64,000 nt of DNA from Sphagnum magellanicum (GCA_021904315.1 CM038918.1:12291349-12355348), one strand, 5' to 3'. Counted from the first letter of the stretch, positions 25,931 to 40,015 are shown. Made by a program: numbers and translations. Notes: generated from the letters alone by a model not told the origin.

Positions 25931-25939
25931 TAAATCTTG

Positions 25940-27715
25940 AACCATTTGGACTAAACAACTAAATATAAAGTGATGTAGCATCATGTGGTGCACGCATTAA
26001 GTGGTGACAAAAGGATGAGCTACTTCATTGCATGATGATTTCAACATTGTTAAATTAAGGACTTTAGTGTTAAGCCACACATTGAACATGTTAAGTCTGT
26101 CATTCATAGTGCACAATTGTAAATAAATGGTTAGAAAAGGATTTTACTTCATTGCACATTGATTTCAACATTGTTAAACCAAGGCCTTTAATAAAAAAAC
26201 TACACACTAAGCACGTTAAGTCCAACATTCATAGTGTTGAATTGTAAATGAGTGGCAAGAAAAGGATTCTATCTAATTTCACAACGATTTAACAATGTTA
26301 AACCAATGATTTGAGTGTTAAGGTACACATCTATCTATAAAGTCCAATGCACTCAAAGTGCAAAATGGTGTAAGTATTTGTGGTGAGAAAGGATTTTACT
26401 TAATTACACAATGACTTAGCAATGCTAAACCAATGATTTTTGTGCTAAAATATTCAAAATTTACATGTTAAGTCCAACACCCAAAGTGCAAAGTGGTGTA
26501 AATAATTAGTGAGAAAAGGACTTGACCTAATTACACAATGATTTAACAATGTTAAACCAAGGACTTTAGTGCTAAAATACACATTCTACATGTTAAGTCT
26601 AGCACCCAAAGTGAAGAGTGGGGTGCAGTCATATTAACATGTACCATTAGCAGTCATAACCACTACTTAATTTTTTGAACTTTGGACTGTAAAAATATAT
26701 AATAATAATAAATAGAATATTTTTATAATATTTTATTGTGAATACATTATGTGCATATCATACAAATTTGGAATCATTATAATGAGTGAAAAATATGTAT
26801 AATGACTTTTAAGGCTTTGTATCTAATGCTTAAAAGTAGCTTTAAAATAGTTTTGACATTAAAAGCACAATTTTTAAAAAAATTACGACATATTTTGGAA
26901 TTTTTAAAATATACACCTTAACATAATAATATTAAGAAAAAAAATAAAAAATAAAATGTTTTTTTGAAATAAGTATTAAAAGGATTTTTAAAATATTTTT
27001 CAAAAAAAACAATGGTCTAAGGGGGCACACGTGGCTCCTTATAGTGTGGTTGGACCTAATGGTGTAAATAAGTGGTGAGAAAAGGACTCTACCTAATTAC
27101 ACAATGACTTAACAATGTCAAACCAAGGACGTCAATGTTAAGCTACACATTCTACATATTAAGTCCAACACTCAAAGCGTAGAATGGTGTAAGTAAGTGG
27201 TGAAAAAAGGACTACCTAATTATACAATGACTTAACAATGTTAAACCAAAAACTTTAGTGCTAAAATACACATTCTACATGTTAAGTCCAACACCCAAAA
27301 TGAAGAGTGGTGTAAATAAGTGGTGAGAAAAGGATTTTACTAATTACACAATGATTTAACAATGCTAAACCAAGGACTTCGTGTTAAGCTACACACTCCA
27401 CATGCTAAGTCCAACACTCAAAGTGCAGAATGGTGTAAGTGGTGAGAAAAGGACTTTGCTTAATTACATAATGATTTAACAATGTTAATTAAAGCAAAGA
27501 TTTCAATGCTAAGCTACACACTCTACATGTTAAGTCCAACATTCAAAGTGCAAAGTGGTGTAAATAAGTGGTGAGAAAAGGACTACCTAATTACACAATG
27601 ATTAACAATGTTAAGCTAAGGACTTTAGTGCTAAAATACACATTTTACATGTTAAGTTTAGCACCTTAAATACATGTATGCAAGTGGTGAAAAATGGACT
27701 TTAACTTATGGAGGA
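25940..27715. repeat. ~125-bp minisatellite array, about ten units, with an insertion
   Basis: The anchor 'ga(t/c)tt(a)acaatgttaaaccaagga' recurs near 26037, 26160, 26285, 26411, 26539, then 27106, 27230, 27354, 27472 and 27599, so the period is 118-128 bp. Each unit also contains 'acatgttaagtccaacac', 'caaagtg' and 'gtggtgagaaaaggac'. Between about 26622 and 27058 the array is interrupted by some 435 bp of unrelated AT-rich DNA, and it resumes in register. No coding potential seen. Confidence 0.85.
26622..27058. other. Insertion inside the minisatellite array
   Basis: The left array part ends in 'gaagagtgg' and the right part resumes with 'ggtgtaaataagtgg', which are contiguous in intact units. 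The intervening segment is unrelated, with A/T runs and no frame. I did not find clear terminal inverted repeats or a convincing target duplication, so the element class is unknown. Confidence 0.6.
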
Positions 27716-30230
27716 GGATTTTAAGTACTAAGTACCAGAGGCCAAGGCCTTTAAGTACTAAGTAAAAGTTATATGAGTGGTAAGATAGGGACTCATGATA
27801 CAATTTGGAAAACATAATGCCACAAACTCTTAACATTAAAGAAAGTTCACCATACTTGCATGATTTAACACATTCTTCATTTCAAGGCTATATATGAGTT
27901 GCAAATCATTGAGATCAAAGGCAAGTTTGACATGGACTAAACCTAACATGTTTAATGTTTAGTTTTGGTATCCTTGCCTCCCCAAGATAATTGGTCATGT
28001 TTGCATACCATGACAAACTTGATGCCTCCTTAGTAACATCACTTGAATTTGATTATGACCCAAACCAAGCTTATGCACTTTCAAGCAATCAACAAAGTTA
28101 CTATGTAAGCCAATCAATTGAAGAAACTTCAACAATTGGCTCAACATTCATACCCAAGAACACTTTATTTACATGTCAATATTTTTTTGAGCTACAATAA
28201 TTATAAAAATAAAAAATAGTTTGTGCTAGCTAATGAATCCAAAATAATGGCACTTACTTTTAATTCTTGAATTCACAATGATGTGCTACCAACTTTTGTT
28301 TTGGATTCACTAACAAAGCCATTTGAAGTGTTGTAGCTTTCTGGTCCATGTTTTTCCAATTTTTGTTATTTGTATAACTCCTCCAATATTTGTTTTCAAA
28401 ATCAAAGCTCAAGAAGATGGAACTTGCAATGGGCCCAATCTTGACTACCATCTACCAAGTCCTTCCATGTTTTGCTAATGATAACCAATGTAAAGAATAA
28501 TGGCATTTGATCCAGCCATGAGGGAATTGCACATACTTTGGGCCAAGTGTGGTGCAAAATAATATCAATTCATAGATTTGGTGAAAATTACCCCATTGCA
28601 AACTCATGGCCTTCCAATGTTGATGCAAAGTTAAAAACAAAAGACGCATTTTAAATGTATCAAACCCAAACCTAAGAACACCATGTAAAACAATTAATTT
28701 GGATTAACATTATCACAATTCAAAGTTTTTAGTACTAGTAAAAACATGTAATGCAAACCAACATGAATTATTATAAAATGAAAGTTATACTATTAAATCT
28801 ATCAAACAACAAAAAAATACAAATGAATATAAACCATGACTTGCACACCTTTCAATTTTGCTTTTGAACAAGGTTGAGCTTATTGTCATTATTGCACCAA
28901 TAGATGCAAGTGAGTATAAATTGGACTTTAGCAAGAACCTCCCAAATAATCTACTATCTTCCTGCCTGCATTAAACAACAAGAAAACACTTGATCGAAAA
29001 AAAATTTGAATAATATACAAAAGACTCTTAAGCCAAGCCATGAATATGATAGTTTTTTCATATAAAATTGAATGGAATGCTCTTTGATAATTATGCACAA
29101 ATTACATTTTTATTTTAAGTTGCAGAATTTAAACATACATGGTGTTTCTCCCCATTCTAATGGCCTTTTGAGTTGCCATACAATGGTCATGTTTGAAAAT
29201 TTAGCTCTTTGAGTGATTTGGTCCATCAAAACAATAGATCAATGACATTAACTGATGTATTCAAATGATAGATCAATGACATTAGCTGATGTATTCAACA
29301 TTATATCTCCTTTAGGTTTTGCTTATGTGGCATTTAAACCAAACCCCCACGTCTAAATGGACATGACCAAATACCTTAAAGTTGTAGCAATGTGGAAGTC
29401 AATTGTGAGACCAATATATGGTGCCTTCACCACTGAAAGAAATATTTTTGACTTCGGCAACCACAATCCATGCAATGTTTTAGCTACACAACATGAATGT
29501 GCATGAAATAATTAAGATCCACACAAGCTATATTTATTGTGAAAAAACCTTCAATTTTTAAAACCTATTCCAACAACCTTTTAAGCAATTCCATTGCATC
29601 AAGCACAACCAAAAACAAATGCAAGGAAAAACATGTTCATAAGTTTACAAGATATTTAATTAGTTTTAAAGCACCAATTCTAGAGAGAAGTTACAACATT
29701 TGTTTGATCATGCAATAATTGGGTATGTTACAATCTTGTGATCCTTGTTGAACAAAGATGGTGTATGGAACAAGCTTGACATTGAACTAGTTGCTCCTTA
29801 AGGAACGATGGTTATTGTGATGTTGTTCATCAACTTTTTCATTCTTTCTTTGTTGCATAACTTTGTTCACTAGCTTGTTCCTTGAATTGGTTGGTGGTCA
29901 TTAGCTTGTTCCTCATTGGCTATTGGTCACACATGAAAACAATGTTGTTGATGATGGAAACAAGTATCACAATTGAACCCAATTGCAAAAATGTCAAAAC
30001 CACACAAACATATAGATAGATAAAAACATTCATGACACACTTTGACTATATGCTCTAAGTTATGCAAACATTGAAAAGTTAACATTGAAGCATTCAAACT
30101 CTTCTAATTTGAATTTTAAAGCTTCAATGCACACTTGGTTGTGATAAACATCAAAATGCCAACATGAAGGAAAATAAATTACTTAGTTCATATAAGCACT
30201 TTCGCACATGTTTAACTACACACAGTCACT
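27716..30230. other. Intergenic DNA, no gene recognised
   Basis: No supported gene. A short direct duplication of about 31 bp ('agatcaatgacatta' repeated) lies at 29234-29299. The remainder is AT-rich with random short frames. Confidence 0.55.
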
Positions 30231-30236
30231 TTGACT

Positions 30237-30440
30237 AGCAAGCTTCGATGTACATTTTGTTAAGCTCTATAGTGGACATGGTCACCCCGACAAGTTCTAA
30301 TGCACATGATTGGTTTGGCAAGTTCTAATGCACATGATTGGTCTAGCAAGCTCTAATGTAAACATAGTCATTTTCACATGCTCTAGGGCACATGATCATT
30401 TTGTCAAGTTTTGATGCAAAGGCATAGTGTTAGTTCAATA
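30237..30440. repeat. ~29-bp minisatellite, about seven units
   Basis: Units of the form 'gcaagttctaatgcacatgattggt' follow one another. Two central copies are nearly identical and the outer ones diverge, with 'tcatttt' or 'tcacccc' ends. Noncoding. Confidence 0.75.
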
Positions 30441-30500
30441 CTTGCCATAGTCACTTATGCAAGCTTTGCATTTGATTACATGTGATAAACAACAACACTT

Positions 30501-30516
30501 GGGGGGGGGGGGGGGG
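30501..30516. repeat. G tract of 16 bases
   Basis: Sixteen G followed by T and GGG, closely resembling the tract at 22305 and its flank. Confidence 0.9.
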
Positions 30517-30519
30517 TGG

Positions 30520-31580
30520 GATTGCACATGTGTTTTACCTTTAGGTACTTCAATTGTTAGATCTCAAGTTATAGATGTGAGATGCCACATTTCAAGTTTT
30601 TGAATTTTGGATGAAAAGATGACAAAAATTGGTCATTCAATCATTATATTTTAAAATGAAAACTATTCAATTCCTTGTAAAATGTTCAAATAAATGGATT
30701 TGATTGATCATTACATGAAGCTTAGATCATATTTTTGTATGGAATTTTTTGCAAGTTAAACTTACCTAGGTTATGTATTCTCCAAATGCCTCAAATTAAT
30801 TGATTTATATTTTTTCAAAGGTGCACATTGTCTTATGATGCATTAAAAAAATAGTCAATTTTTTTGAAATTATGTTTGATACTTTATAATTAAGTTTTTA
30901 ATACTACAAGCTACAACTTTTCCTCATACACCATATGCATTAAACCTCATTTACATGTGGCAAAAGACTCTTGAGCTTGAAACACATTCTGAATTTTTAT
31001 AAATTTTTATTTATATATTTAAAGGATATCGAATCCTTTTTTATTGTAGTTAATAGTCTAGTATCACTTCAAAAAAAATTCAAGATGAACACGTTTGTAA
31101 TTTTTAATTTAAGGGGCCATGTGAAAATTAATTATTATCTGGCAGAGTAGGTGGTCAACTTCAAGAGTCCTGAACACAAAGAAAAACTTAAAATTAGAAT
31201 AAATTATTTTTCAACATTCATATTATTCATTTAATACAACTTCTAATAATTATTGTGATTTTTGAATGGCACTACATAAACATCTTTGTTTTAATTTGTA
31301 GTTTTCACAAGAGTCTAACATGGTTTTTGACTCCTTTAAGTATCATATGATTGCACTCATGACCTTTCAAAATATGTTTAAAAGCTGAAAACTAACTTAT
31401 GCAATCATCTCAAATGTTTGTTTCAACCAAATCAAAAAACAAATGCATACTTACAATTTGATTATGTAAAACTCGGTACAGAAAGGAAAATGCCCCAACA
31501 GAAAGGGGACCTAGAAAAGAAATCTAAGTTGCCTCAATAAATAAACCATTTTCCATTAAACATCAAGGCAATATTGAACC
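30520..31580. other. Intergenic DNA, no gene recognised
   Basis: AT-rich DNA between a G tract and a decayed transposase. Nothing further seen. Confidence 0.5.
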
Positions 31581-31589
31581 TTTGTGTCC

Positions 31590-33690
31590 TTCCACTTGGC
31601 GATGGCATCTTCAAAAGGGAAATTACCGATCATGTAGAATTGTTGTGCAAAAAATCAAGTGCACAAGTCTAGATGACCAATGAGGTGGTTCCTGAACTTG
31701 TTCTTCATGAATGCCATTACAAAAAAACATCTTTTTATGTTCCATAGACCCAAGTACTTGAGCACATGCAATTTCGTCAAACTTCATAAATTTCAAGAGC
31801 TTATGCTTGAGGATGAAAAAAGTATTAATCTTGGTCCAAAGTTTCATGACATGATTCACAAGAGACTTTTCCCTCATGAGTTGTTCACTGTTTCTAGCCA
31901 TAATCATTTTGAGCACTTCAAATCCAAAGCATTTTCATTGATGAGAGCTTTCACCAAAACCCCATCCTTTCGCACTTTGTGAAGCCCATAGTAAGTAGCA
32001 TTGACAATTATCAAATGTCGATGGAAAAGATCTTATACATCATTAGGGTTATCAACCACGAAATTAGGGTAGACCACACCTAAGGCCAACATAAGCTCAT
32101 GGTTTGAGAATCTACCTTCTAGTTCATGAACCAAAATACTTGATAAAATCTTCATGATTATTTTTCACATGAGCCAACACCTTGGGGAAATCTGGCCTTA
32201 ACACAAGTTTGACATAAAACATTCAAGAACTCAATGACAAAGCAATCAACTTCCTCACCATTTAGGTATACTTCCCAACTCATTTGCAAATTCTTGTTGT
32301 TGAAAGTTTTAAAAACACTCATCTCATCAAAAACAAGCTCATCAAATTTATTATAAAGATCATTGTATAAATGGTAATCTCCAATTGGCACATTTTCAGT
32401 GCATTGATGAAGTCACACATGAACACATCACCAGATTGGGAAAACTTAATCAAATTATGCACACAATCCAAAAGAAGCATAATGGCATACAAACCCAAAA
32501 TTAACGCCAAATCACAAAGGAGGTTCAAATTTCATTGGCAACATTGCTACATGGTGCATCATGCATCTTTGCAAATCAAAGCTCGGTATTGTTCCATCAC
32601 ACATTTCACCAAAAACAACATGTTGATCCATCTTTTTTTCACATTTCTCGATGGTTTGTTTCCTTATTGTGAACAAATTGGATAATTTATGGAATTCCAA
32701 AAAATTCTTTGGTGAATGAAAAAAAACAACCATACAATGCCTAAAATAAGGCCTTTGAACGAACAACCAAATTGAGCTTTGATAAAAGCAACACAACCAA
32801 GTTAGTTCAATAAGCAAAACAATGCATGCCAATCATAAAAGGAGCCACATTGTCTTTCATTTGTGTGGTCACATCGGCTCATGCACCTTGAAAAATGTTG
32901 TTGCCATCACATCCCATTGATGTGAACTTTGCACCCAATTCCTTAATAGTGAGGCCTCCAAATCTAAGCATGGCAACAAACATCAAACAAAATGCATTTT
33001 GTGTTGTCCCCTACACATTAACCTTTTCCACACAACACAACAATGGGATAAGTTTCCAATCCTAAGCAACATACGTATGAATTGAAATCTAGGAAGCGTT
33101 ATCTATTGTTGTAACCTCATATACACTAATAGACAAGAAATCTGCAGCAACAAAAACATTTTGAATAGATTCCCACAATAATCCATTCATGGATTTGGCT
33201 ATATCCCACCCTACAAAATCACTCCAACGTTTTTTAAGAATGTGCTTCACCTTTAAAATAATGAAGAGGTCATGCAAACCTTCGAAATTCATCATTGCTT
33301 GACCTCTGGACAACAAATGATAAACAAAAGAAACTAAACTAACTTTATTTTCTTCTCTTGCAAGATTTTGGAAACAACTAGATCAAGAACAAAAGGGCAC
33401 TTAGAGATGGTGTAAATTTATTCATTACATGCATGCTTATAAGCACACTTGAAAAAAAAACCTGACCTTGACTTTTGGACTTGCAACCTTGGCTTTGCAA
33501 TGATTTGTGTGTTTAAGTAAGTTATTAAGTTTAGGGACCAAAAGCTTGGGCTTACCTTCCACTTTCGAACAAATTGTACATCATACCTGGTACACATTAC
33601 TTTTAGATATATTACAGACTCTACCCAAGGAAGTTGCATGGTCCATTTATCCTGGAAATGCCTCACACTTTCATGATCATGCTTCTTTAT
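31590..33690 (-). pseudogene. Decayed hAT-like transposase (DNA transposon remnant)
   Basis: Minus-strand fragments in consistent order resemble a hAT-superfamily transposase with an N-terminal zinc-finger-like segment. 33666-33418 begins with HFQDKW-LPWVESV and ends in KHACNE. 33316-33089 has MNFEGLHDLFIILKV and the motif DEVTTIDN in altered form. 32832-32512 has YFRHC-HSPKNFLEFHKLS. 32528-32319 has LLCDLALILGLYAI and NLIKFSQSGDVFMCDFI. 31916-31623 has KLWTKINTF, KLLKFMK and VLGSMEHKK, the C-terminal dimerisation region. The pieces lie in several frames with stops between them, so the gene is dead. The family assignment is from memory. Terminal repeats and the 8-bp target duplication were not located. 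Confidence 0.6.
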
Positions 33691-33699
33691 CTTTACTTA

Positions 33700-36320
33700 T
33701 GGGATTGGATTCAAATTTAGAGGCTTTTCAAGCTCTTCTAAAGGTGTAATGTTAGCTTCAAAAGCAAAGGCTAATTCATGATCAACTGAACAAGTTAAGG
33801 GATTGGGAAGATGAACCTAAACCTATTTTTTTTTGGGATTGACAAAGGAGGAGACATCGTAAAGAATCTATAAACAAAAGCTTCACACACAATAAAAAAA
33901 ATTCACAACCTAAAATAATTAAGAAATTAATGAAAATAATGCCACTAACTAAATGCACCTAAGCCAAAATTTAAGCAAGAGCAACGTACTCAAACATCTC
34001 GACTTGTAAAGTTGAGAGGTAGGTTGTTGCCTGCATGCAAACCATCATCAATGTTGTTGTTTGATCGTTGTACTCATCTTCCGCCTCACCATTTCCTCTA
34101 GCATGAGCTCTTGGAATCAATGTAGCCACCAAAAATGAAAGTTAATTCCTAAACCCAAAACCATCAAAGCTCCATCTTGAGAGTTGATTCTCTTGGTTCT
34201 TAGAGTAAGCTACAGAACTAAAATCCTAAAATTTCCTTCATATAAACAAGATATTACAAAGTGACAATCTTTGATTCTACAAATGTACAATGTACATGTT
34301 CCAAAGCCATAAATATTTGTGGCTACATAAATATTACTAGTGTGGCTACTTGTAAAAATGGAGTGTAGGTTTGGCTATTGCTCAAGAGAAAAGGGAGTGG
34401 GGGTGCTAATCATTCATGAAAAAAAGGAGTGCTGATGGCAAAAAGTTGATTGATGATGGGAGTAGGAGTGGCCCTAGCTTTTGGTTTTCTTTTTTCTTTT
34501 TTCATGCTTATAGGTAGCTCGTCCAAAAACCAAGTAGCCCATTTGGTGATTTTTAGTTGCAAAAAAAACGTTGCACTTGACTTTCTTAAACAAGAATTGA
34601 AATTCATATTAACACCAAATTTGGTCAAATCTAAGTTTTATCTTGTCTTTCTTTTCTTGATTACTTTCAACCAATCCTTGTTGAAGACAATAAAATATAA
34701 TTTTTGTTGCTATGTGTACTACAACTATAAATATTTTCAAACCTCATGCATCTAATCTTGAATTCCAACATTTTATATCCATATTTAATAAAATTTAATT
34801 AATTTGTGGTCAACAATGTTTAGAGGCTAAATGAAGGGTTGGGAGATGAAAGAAGCCCCTAAAAGGATTCGCTTTATGAATATCTCTATTGGCTAAGCCA
34901 TATTAAATGACATTTACACCTATGGAAGCTCAACAAAACTTGAACTGCTACATATTAACATGTTATTTATTAGTTTGTAAAAATCTAGTCAAGACTACTT
35001 AAACTATCAAAATTTTAATTGATTTATACAAAAACCATAAATGTCCTAAAAGATCATGTGTCAACTATAGATTATGTGGCAAGGAAATTTACAATTTGGT
35101 ATGCCAAATGGTTGTGTTAATTATGAACCAACAATGATAAAGGGAATTTTACAATGTTTTTTGGATCTACAGGGGGTAAAGTAACTATGCAAATTACAAA
35201 AACTTAATTCGAGTGTCAAATTTGGACCTAGCATTTGCTTGTCCATAATACCATTGAACTTGATAATACAAACCCAATTATATGTGTGTATGTGTGTGTG
35301 TGACAATTTTTATTTAATAATCGTTGGCTAAGTCTACATGTAAAAAATAATGCCTCCCAAGTCCCAACTTTTAACAATTCATGGAGTTCACATAATGTAA
35401 AATTCACTTGCTACTTGGGCTCCAAATCTCTCATAGCCAAGGCCCATAGTCAAAGTATATTATTGTGTGACAATTTTTCTTTTATTTTTCCCATATCATA
35501 TTTTTTGATGTTTGATCATCTTTGTCACCGAAAATTATGTGATGTTTAAAAATGGGAATTGGAAAAAGACAAAATGAAATCTTTCATTGTCAAATGTTTA
35601 ATGAATTTAAGGTGGCAACATCATTTCTCTTCAAAGAAATCCTTGATACACATACATTGAAGGCATGCCATAATGGCTTCCAAGGTTTGTTTATACCAAT
35701 GTTGACTAGATATCCATAAATATTCGGATATCAATCCACATAATGACCAAGTAAACCATTTTCAAATTTCAATATCCATTGCATTGTTCAACTACCAGAT
35801 GCCATCCTACTATGTCATTCACATGGGTTTAAATTGAAATAGATATATAGCCATTAGGATTGAGAAAATTTTGGATATGTATTTCATTTATGGTTTAAGG
35901 TTTAGGAAGAATGTAAAACCAATAACCCATATCACTCTCATGTTTTTTCATGGAGACTCCTTTCATGATCTTTGATTCGAGCTCCATGATCATTACTCTT
36001 TGATTTTGTTTCAAACTCTTCAACCCAAGTGTTTTGCTATAAGCTGTTGACTCTTTAACTCAAACTTTGATTCAAATAAGTTCAATCTCTTTGTTTTTTG
36101 CTTTAATTCTTTAAGTGCCTTCACAAACAAAAGTTGCGATGCATCATTTGTAAATATGAATAAACAATTGGTAATGTTTTGATGCAAAAATCTAAATTTG
36201 ATAAAGTACAATAAAGTGATTAATTACAACAAAAAAAGTTCTTATGAAAACTCACGTGGAATGTGCACACACACCCTAAGTTGTTTGGTTATAGGAATAG
36301 CTCCATGGGAAAGTGGTAGA
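33700..36320. other. Intergenic DNA, no gene recognised
   Basis: No supported gene. A GT-rich run occurs near 35281-35303. One or both outer ends of the flanking hAT remnants may lie here but are not recognisable. Confidence 0.5.
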
Positions 36321-36329
36321 ACTTTATCA

Positions 36330-37600
36330 TAAACAATAATTTAGTGAAGAAAAGGGAGGATGATTTCACTATGCAATCATTGTATTTTTTGGTGCGACAA
36401 GCTTTTATAAATGAATGTGATGAGGCACAACATATGTTCTTTGAACATTTGATGTTTTACATTTGCAAGGTTTACAAGCCCTTCTCCACTTGCAAAAACA
36501 TTCGGCTTTGGAGGTTAATTTTATGTCAATGTCCTCATGTTTAGTTTCCTTATAAGAAATGCTTTTGACCACAATAAAAAAGATAATGGATTTGCATGTC
36601 TTGCTAAATCTTATATTTGTAACAATAGTTTTTACAAGTTTTGCTTTGTGGATGTTTCAAGGTGGTGTGAGTATGTTTACTTTGGTTATCAACTTTCTAA
36701 ATGGAAATTGAATGCCCATGCAAGCTACTTTTGGGTTGTTTGAAACAAATGAAAATATTGAACTTTCCATGGTTATATAACTAATATATATATTTATTGA
36801 AAAAAATTGGTTTGTTTCATCAAGTGATTAAATTTGATGTAAAAGATGAAAGGAATAATTTGACATCTATTGTGATAACTTTGTGTTCCACCATTGATTG
36901 TGAAGATTTCAAGATGATAAGGGTCTACAAAAGCACCAACTTTGGGCACATGATGTTTAAAGCATGCTAGCTTGTTACAAATGATGACAAGATTTTTGTT
37001 GGGTTAAAAGACATGAGTGTGAAGAATGTTCAAATTGGATTACATTGATTAAAAATATATATTTGAAAGGTAGGAAAGAATGGGAGAGGGCTTGTTGTGA
37101 TAGTGGGATGCAACATTGAAAATTGAAAACTAGATTGTTAGTAAACTCATTATGTTTGGCAAAACTTTAGGGTTTTAAAAGGTCATAATTTGAAGGTAGG
37201 AAATTGTTATTCTCTAAGAAAGAATATTTAAGACCCAAGTGCAAGATATTATAAAGGCCATCACATTTCACTTGAACCTTGTATGTATAAGTGTGTGGTG
37301 AATCAATAAAGGAGTCCTTGGTTGTTGTCAAATGCCTTGACGACAACAATTACACTCATAATGATCATGGAAGTTGAGATAGTGTGATTTTCTAACAAGC
37401 TTGAAACTTTTGACCCACTTGAGGTTGAGATCTTCATTTTGCACAAAAATATGTGGTAGGAGGTTATAAAAGTGATCAAACCATTTTTGGATTTTTTGAA
37501 ATCTTTTGATCCATAGTAGGTTCACAACATACAAATGTGATCATGTTGGATTCACATTTCAAGTCTTTGCAAAACTATGTGAGATTTTGGAATGCAATTT
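36330..37600 (+). pseudogene. Decayed hAT-like transposase, second copy, other strand
   Basis: Plus-strand fragments read RQAFINECDEAQHMFFEHLMFYICK and YKPFSTCKNIRLWRL (36344-36540). They continue in shifted frames with VKDERNNLTSIV, a CEDFKMIRVYKSTNFGHMM piece and NDDKIFVGLKDMSVK (about 36835-37040). These fit the central region of a plant hAT-superfamily transposase that I recall as common in seedless plants. Several stops and frame changes separate the pieces, so it is inactive. Its fragments correspond to a different stretch of sequence from those of the minus-strand copy at 31.6-33.7 kb. The 3' limit is a guess. Confidence 0.5.
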
Positions 37601-39730
37601 GGTTGGGCTTTGAATATAATGCAATCTAATTGTCGTTATTTTTTCTAATGGTCTATTTTGTTAGTTGAACCCTATTACTAGTAGATGTACAACATAGGTA
37701 ATGTCCCAAAGGAGAATCTTGAAGAAAATATGTTTGGTATTAGAGCTTCAATTGAAGAGTCTTCTTGTGCATTCGTTATTGGAGAGCCATATTTGTTCAA
37801 AAGGTCTTTTGCTTTCTATGTGCATGTGTAGATCCCCTTGTTTGGTGGTGCATGCATAAAGACTAGTTTCCAAATGTTGTTTTCCTTGCCAAACATATTT
37901 TCAAAATCCTAAGTTCATGAATGGAAACTAAATGATTGTTTAATCTTGCTAGGGTGTTGATAACTTTCAAACATTATTGCTTACAATTGAAAAGTATGGA
38001 TTGAATTTCATAGTGGTTAAAAATTACCCTATAATTTGCACATGAATTGCAAGTCAATTTAAATTTGAAAGGTTGAATGACAATTGAAGATTATTTGGTT
38101 GAAGGATTGATTCAATAAAAGAAACTGATTTGTTTTTACAATTGTAAGAATTGATGGTGATTAAGTTGTGTGGGGTTGGGGTGGGCCCACGGGTGATGTG
38201 GTTGGGACATGCAATTTGAGCTACATTTGGATAGAGTTTTTCAAATAACTAAGGTTCAATACTTCATAAATTATTTCATTTCAAATTGTGTTCATATTTT
38301 TTTGGTTTTGTATGTTAAGTTATATTCTTGCACCAAAAAATTGTAAATGGTTCCAAGATTTTAAAAAATTGTATGCATAATTTTTATATATATCCCTAGA
38401 GTCCCACAAATTGAAAATTACTTATCCATAACCACTCCACATGAGGAAAAGAAATTGGATGTGTAATCATCTTATACAATAAATTAGAATTTCTTTTGCG
38501 TACATTTTTTTCCTTGTATGAAGAAAAGAACATGCTTTGTTGGTATCTAGAGGTTAAGGCTAAAACTTAATAACATGACAATATACTAATATATGTGATG
38601 TCCTACTTTTCAAATTGCAAAAATGGCACAACAAGTCTTTGATGACAAAATGGTTGTTAAGTGTTCCACTAGATGATTTTGTTTTGAGTTTACATAATGA
38701 AAAGGTCCCTTCCTTGCGGATACAAAATTGACAGCTTCTCAAGCCTTGGTTGGATTGGTACAAGTGGCATACTTGCATGAGCCATCATGTCTAATACACA
38801 ACCGGAAAAAGTTTTGTAGCAATTTGTAAAATAATTCTTTATATCAAGAAGCTTCTTCAAAAATGTATTCACATAATGATATTCTTATTTAAATGTTATA
38901 TAGTCTATGAACATCAACCATACATTGTTTGGTGGCTAGGACTCATGTGATCCTTGAAAGTGGTTATGAACAATTTTGCCATGTGTCATCTTGGATGTTG
39001 TTTACCACAACACAACGAATACAGTTTAATGGGGTTATTGGATAAACCAAATATTTCAAGTTGAAGTTGGATGAATATTAATCAACAAGCAATTGATCAC
39101 ATAATTGTTTTGTCTTTTATTGCAAATTCAAACATATTTATCAAAGATGATGGAACTATTTAACAAAATTATGTTTATGAAATCTCTGAAAAGGCTTGTC
39201 TGTTGTTAACCCTTAGTAGCCTAGCCCTTTCTACACCCATTTTGCCTTATCTTGTAGTGTTAGTTAGAAATATGACCTAATGCACTCATCCATGATTGGG
39301 ATTATAAGACTAGATGTTGGATCCAAAATCTGCACAATTAAGAATCTTTGTTAGAAAATTTAACCAAAATAAAATATGATGATGAAATGGGAAAACTAGA
39401 TTGACATCATGTGAAACCAAGCAAGTGCTACTGAAGGGTGGATTTGAATTTTTGGTAGTAGATGGGCTTGATGATGTCTCCCATCCATGCAACCCAATAT
39501 GGCTCTCACAATGATCAAGTTAGTTACTCATTTAAAAAAAGAATTAAACCAAAATGCAATTTGTCAAGTAAGAGTGAAACCTTGCAATTTTTGGAATGTG
39601 AGTATGACAAACCCTAACAAACAACACAAGTTACATACCACAACCGTGTTTGTTAACATGAGGAGAAAAATCTATGAGTACCATTAAAAAGTGTGTAAAA
39701 ACTCCAAATTCTTGTTAAAAATGAATTGTA
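37601..39730. other. Intergenic DNA, no gene recognised
   Basis: No supported gene. Some of this may be the extreme 3' remnant of the preceding transposase. Short frames near 38560-38870 and 39310-39690 have no recognisable family. Confidence 0.5.
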
Positions 39731-39734
39731 ATTT

Positions 39735-40015
39735 GCATGTCTTCTACATGCAACATGTAAGTACTAGTTCACTAATGCAATTCTTTGAAACAATTCAAGA
39801 CTCTGATCTCAACAATCTCATAGGCCACAATTTTTTTCTTTGCACCTAGGGACAAGCCTATCATGCTATTACAACTTTCAGGTGCTAGTTTACTTAAGTT
39901 ACCTCCTCAAAACCATTCAAGACTCAAATTCTAACAATGTGATTGGCCATATGGGGGTTTTTTTTTCCCATCCCTAGGCACAAGGCTACCTATTCCACAT
40001 ACCCACAATATATTT
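39735..40015. repeat. Two-unit direct repeat (~150 bp)
   Basis: The segment with 'gtactagttcactaa', 'caattcaagactctgatctcaacaat' and 'cctagggacaagcc' (about 39760-39860) recurs, diverged, as 'gtgctagtttacttaa', 'ccattcaagactcaaattctaacaat' and 'cctaggcacaaggc' (about 39891-39990). Confidence 0.6.
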
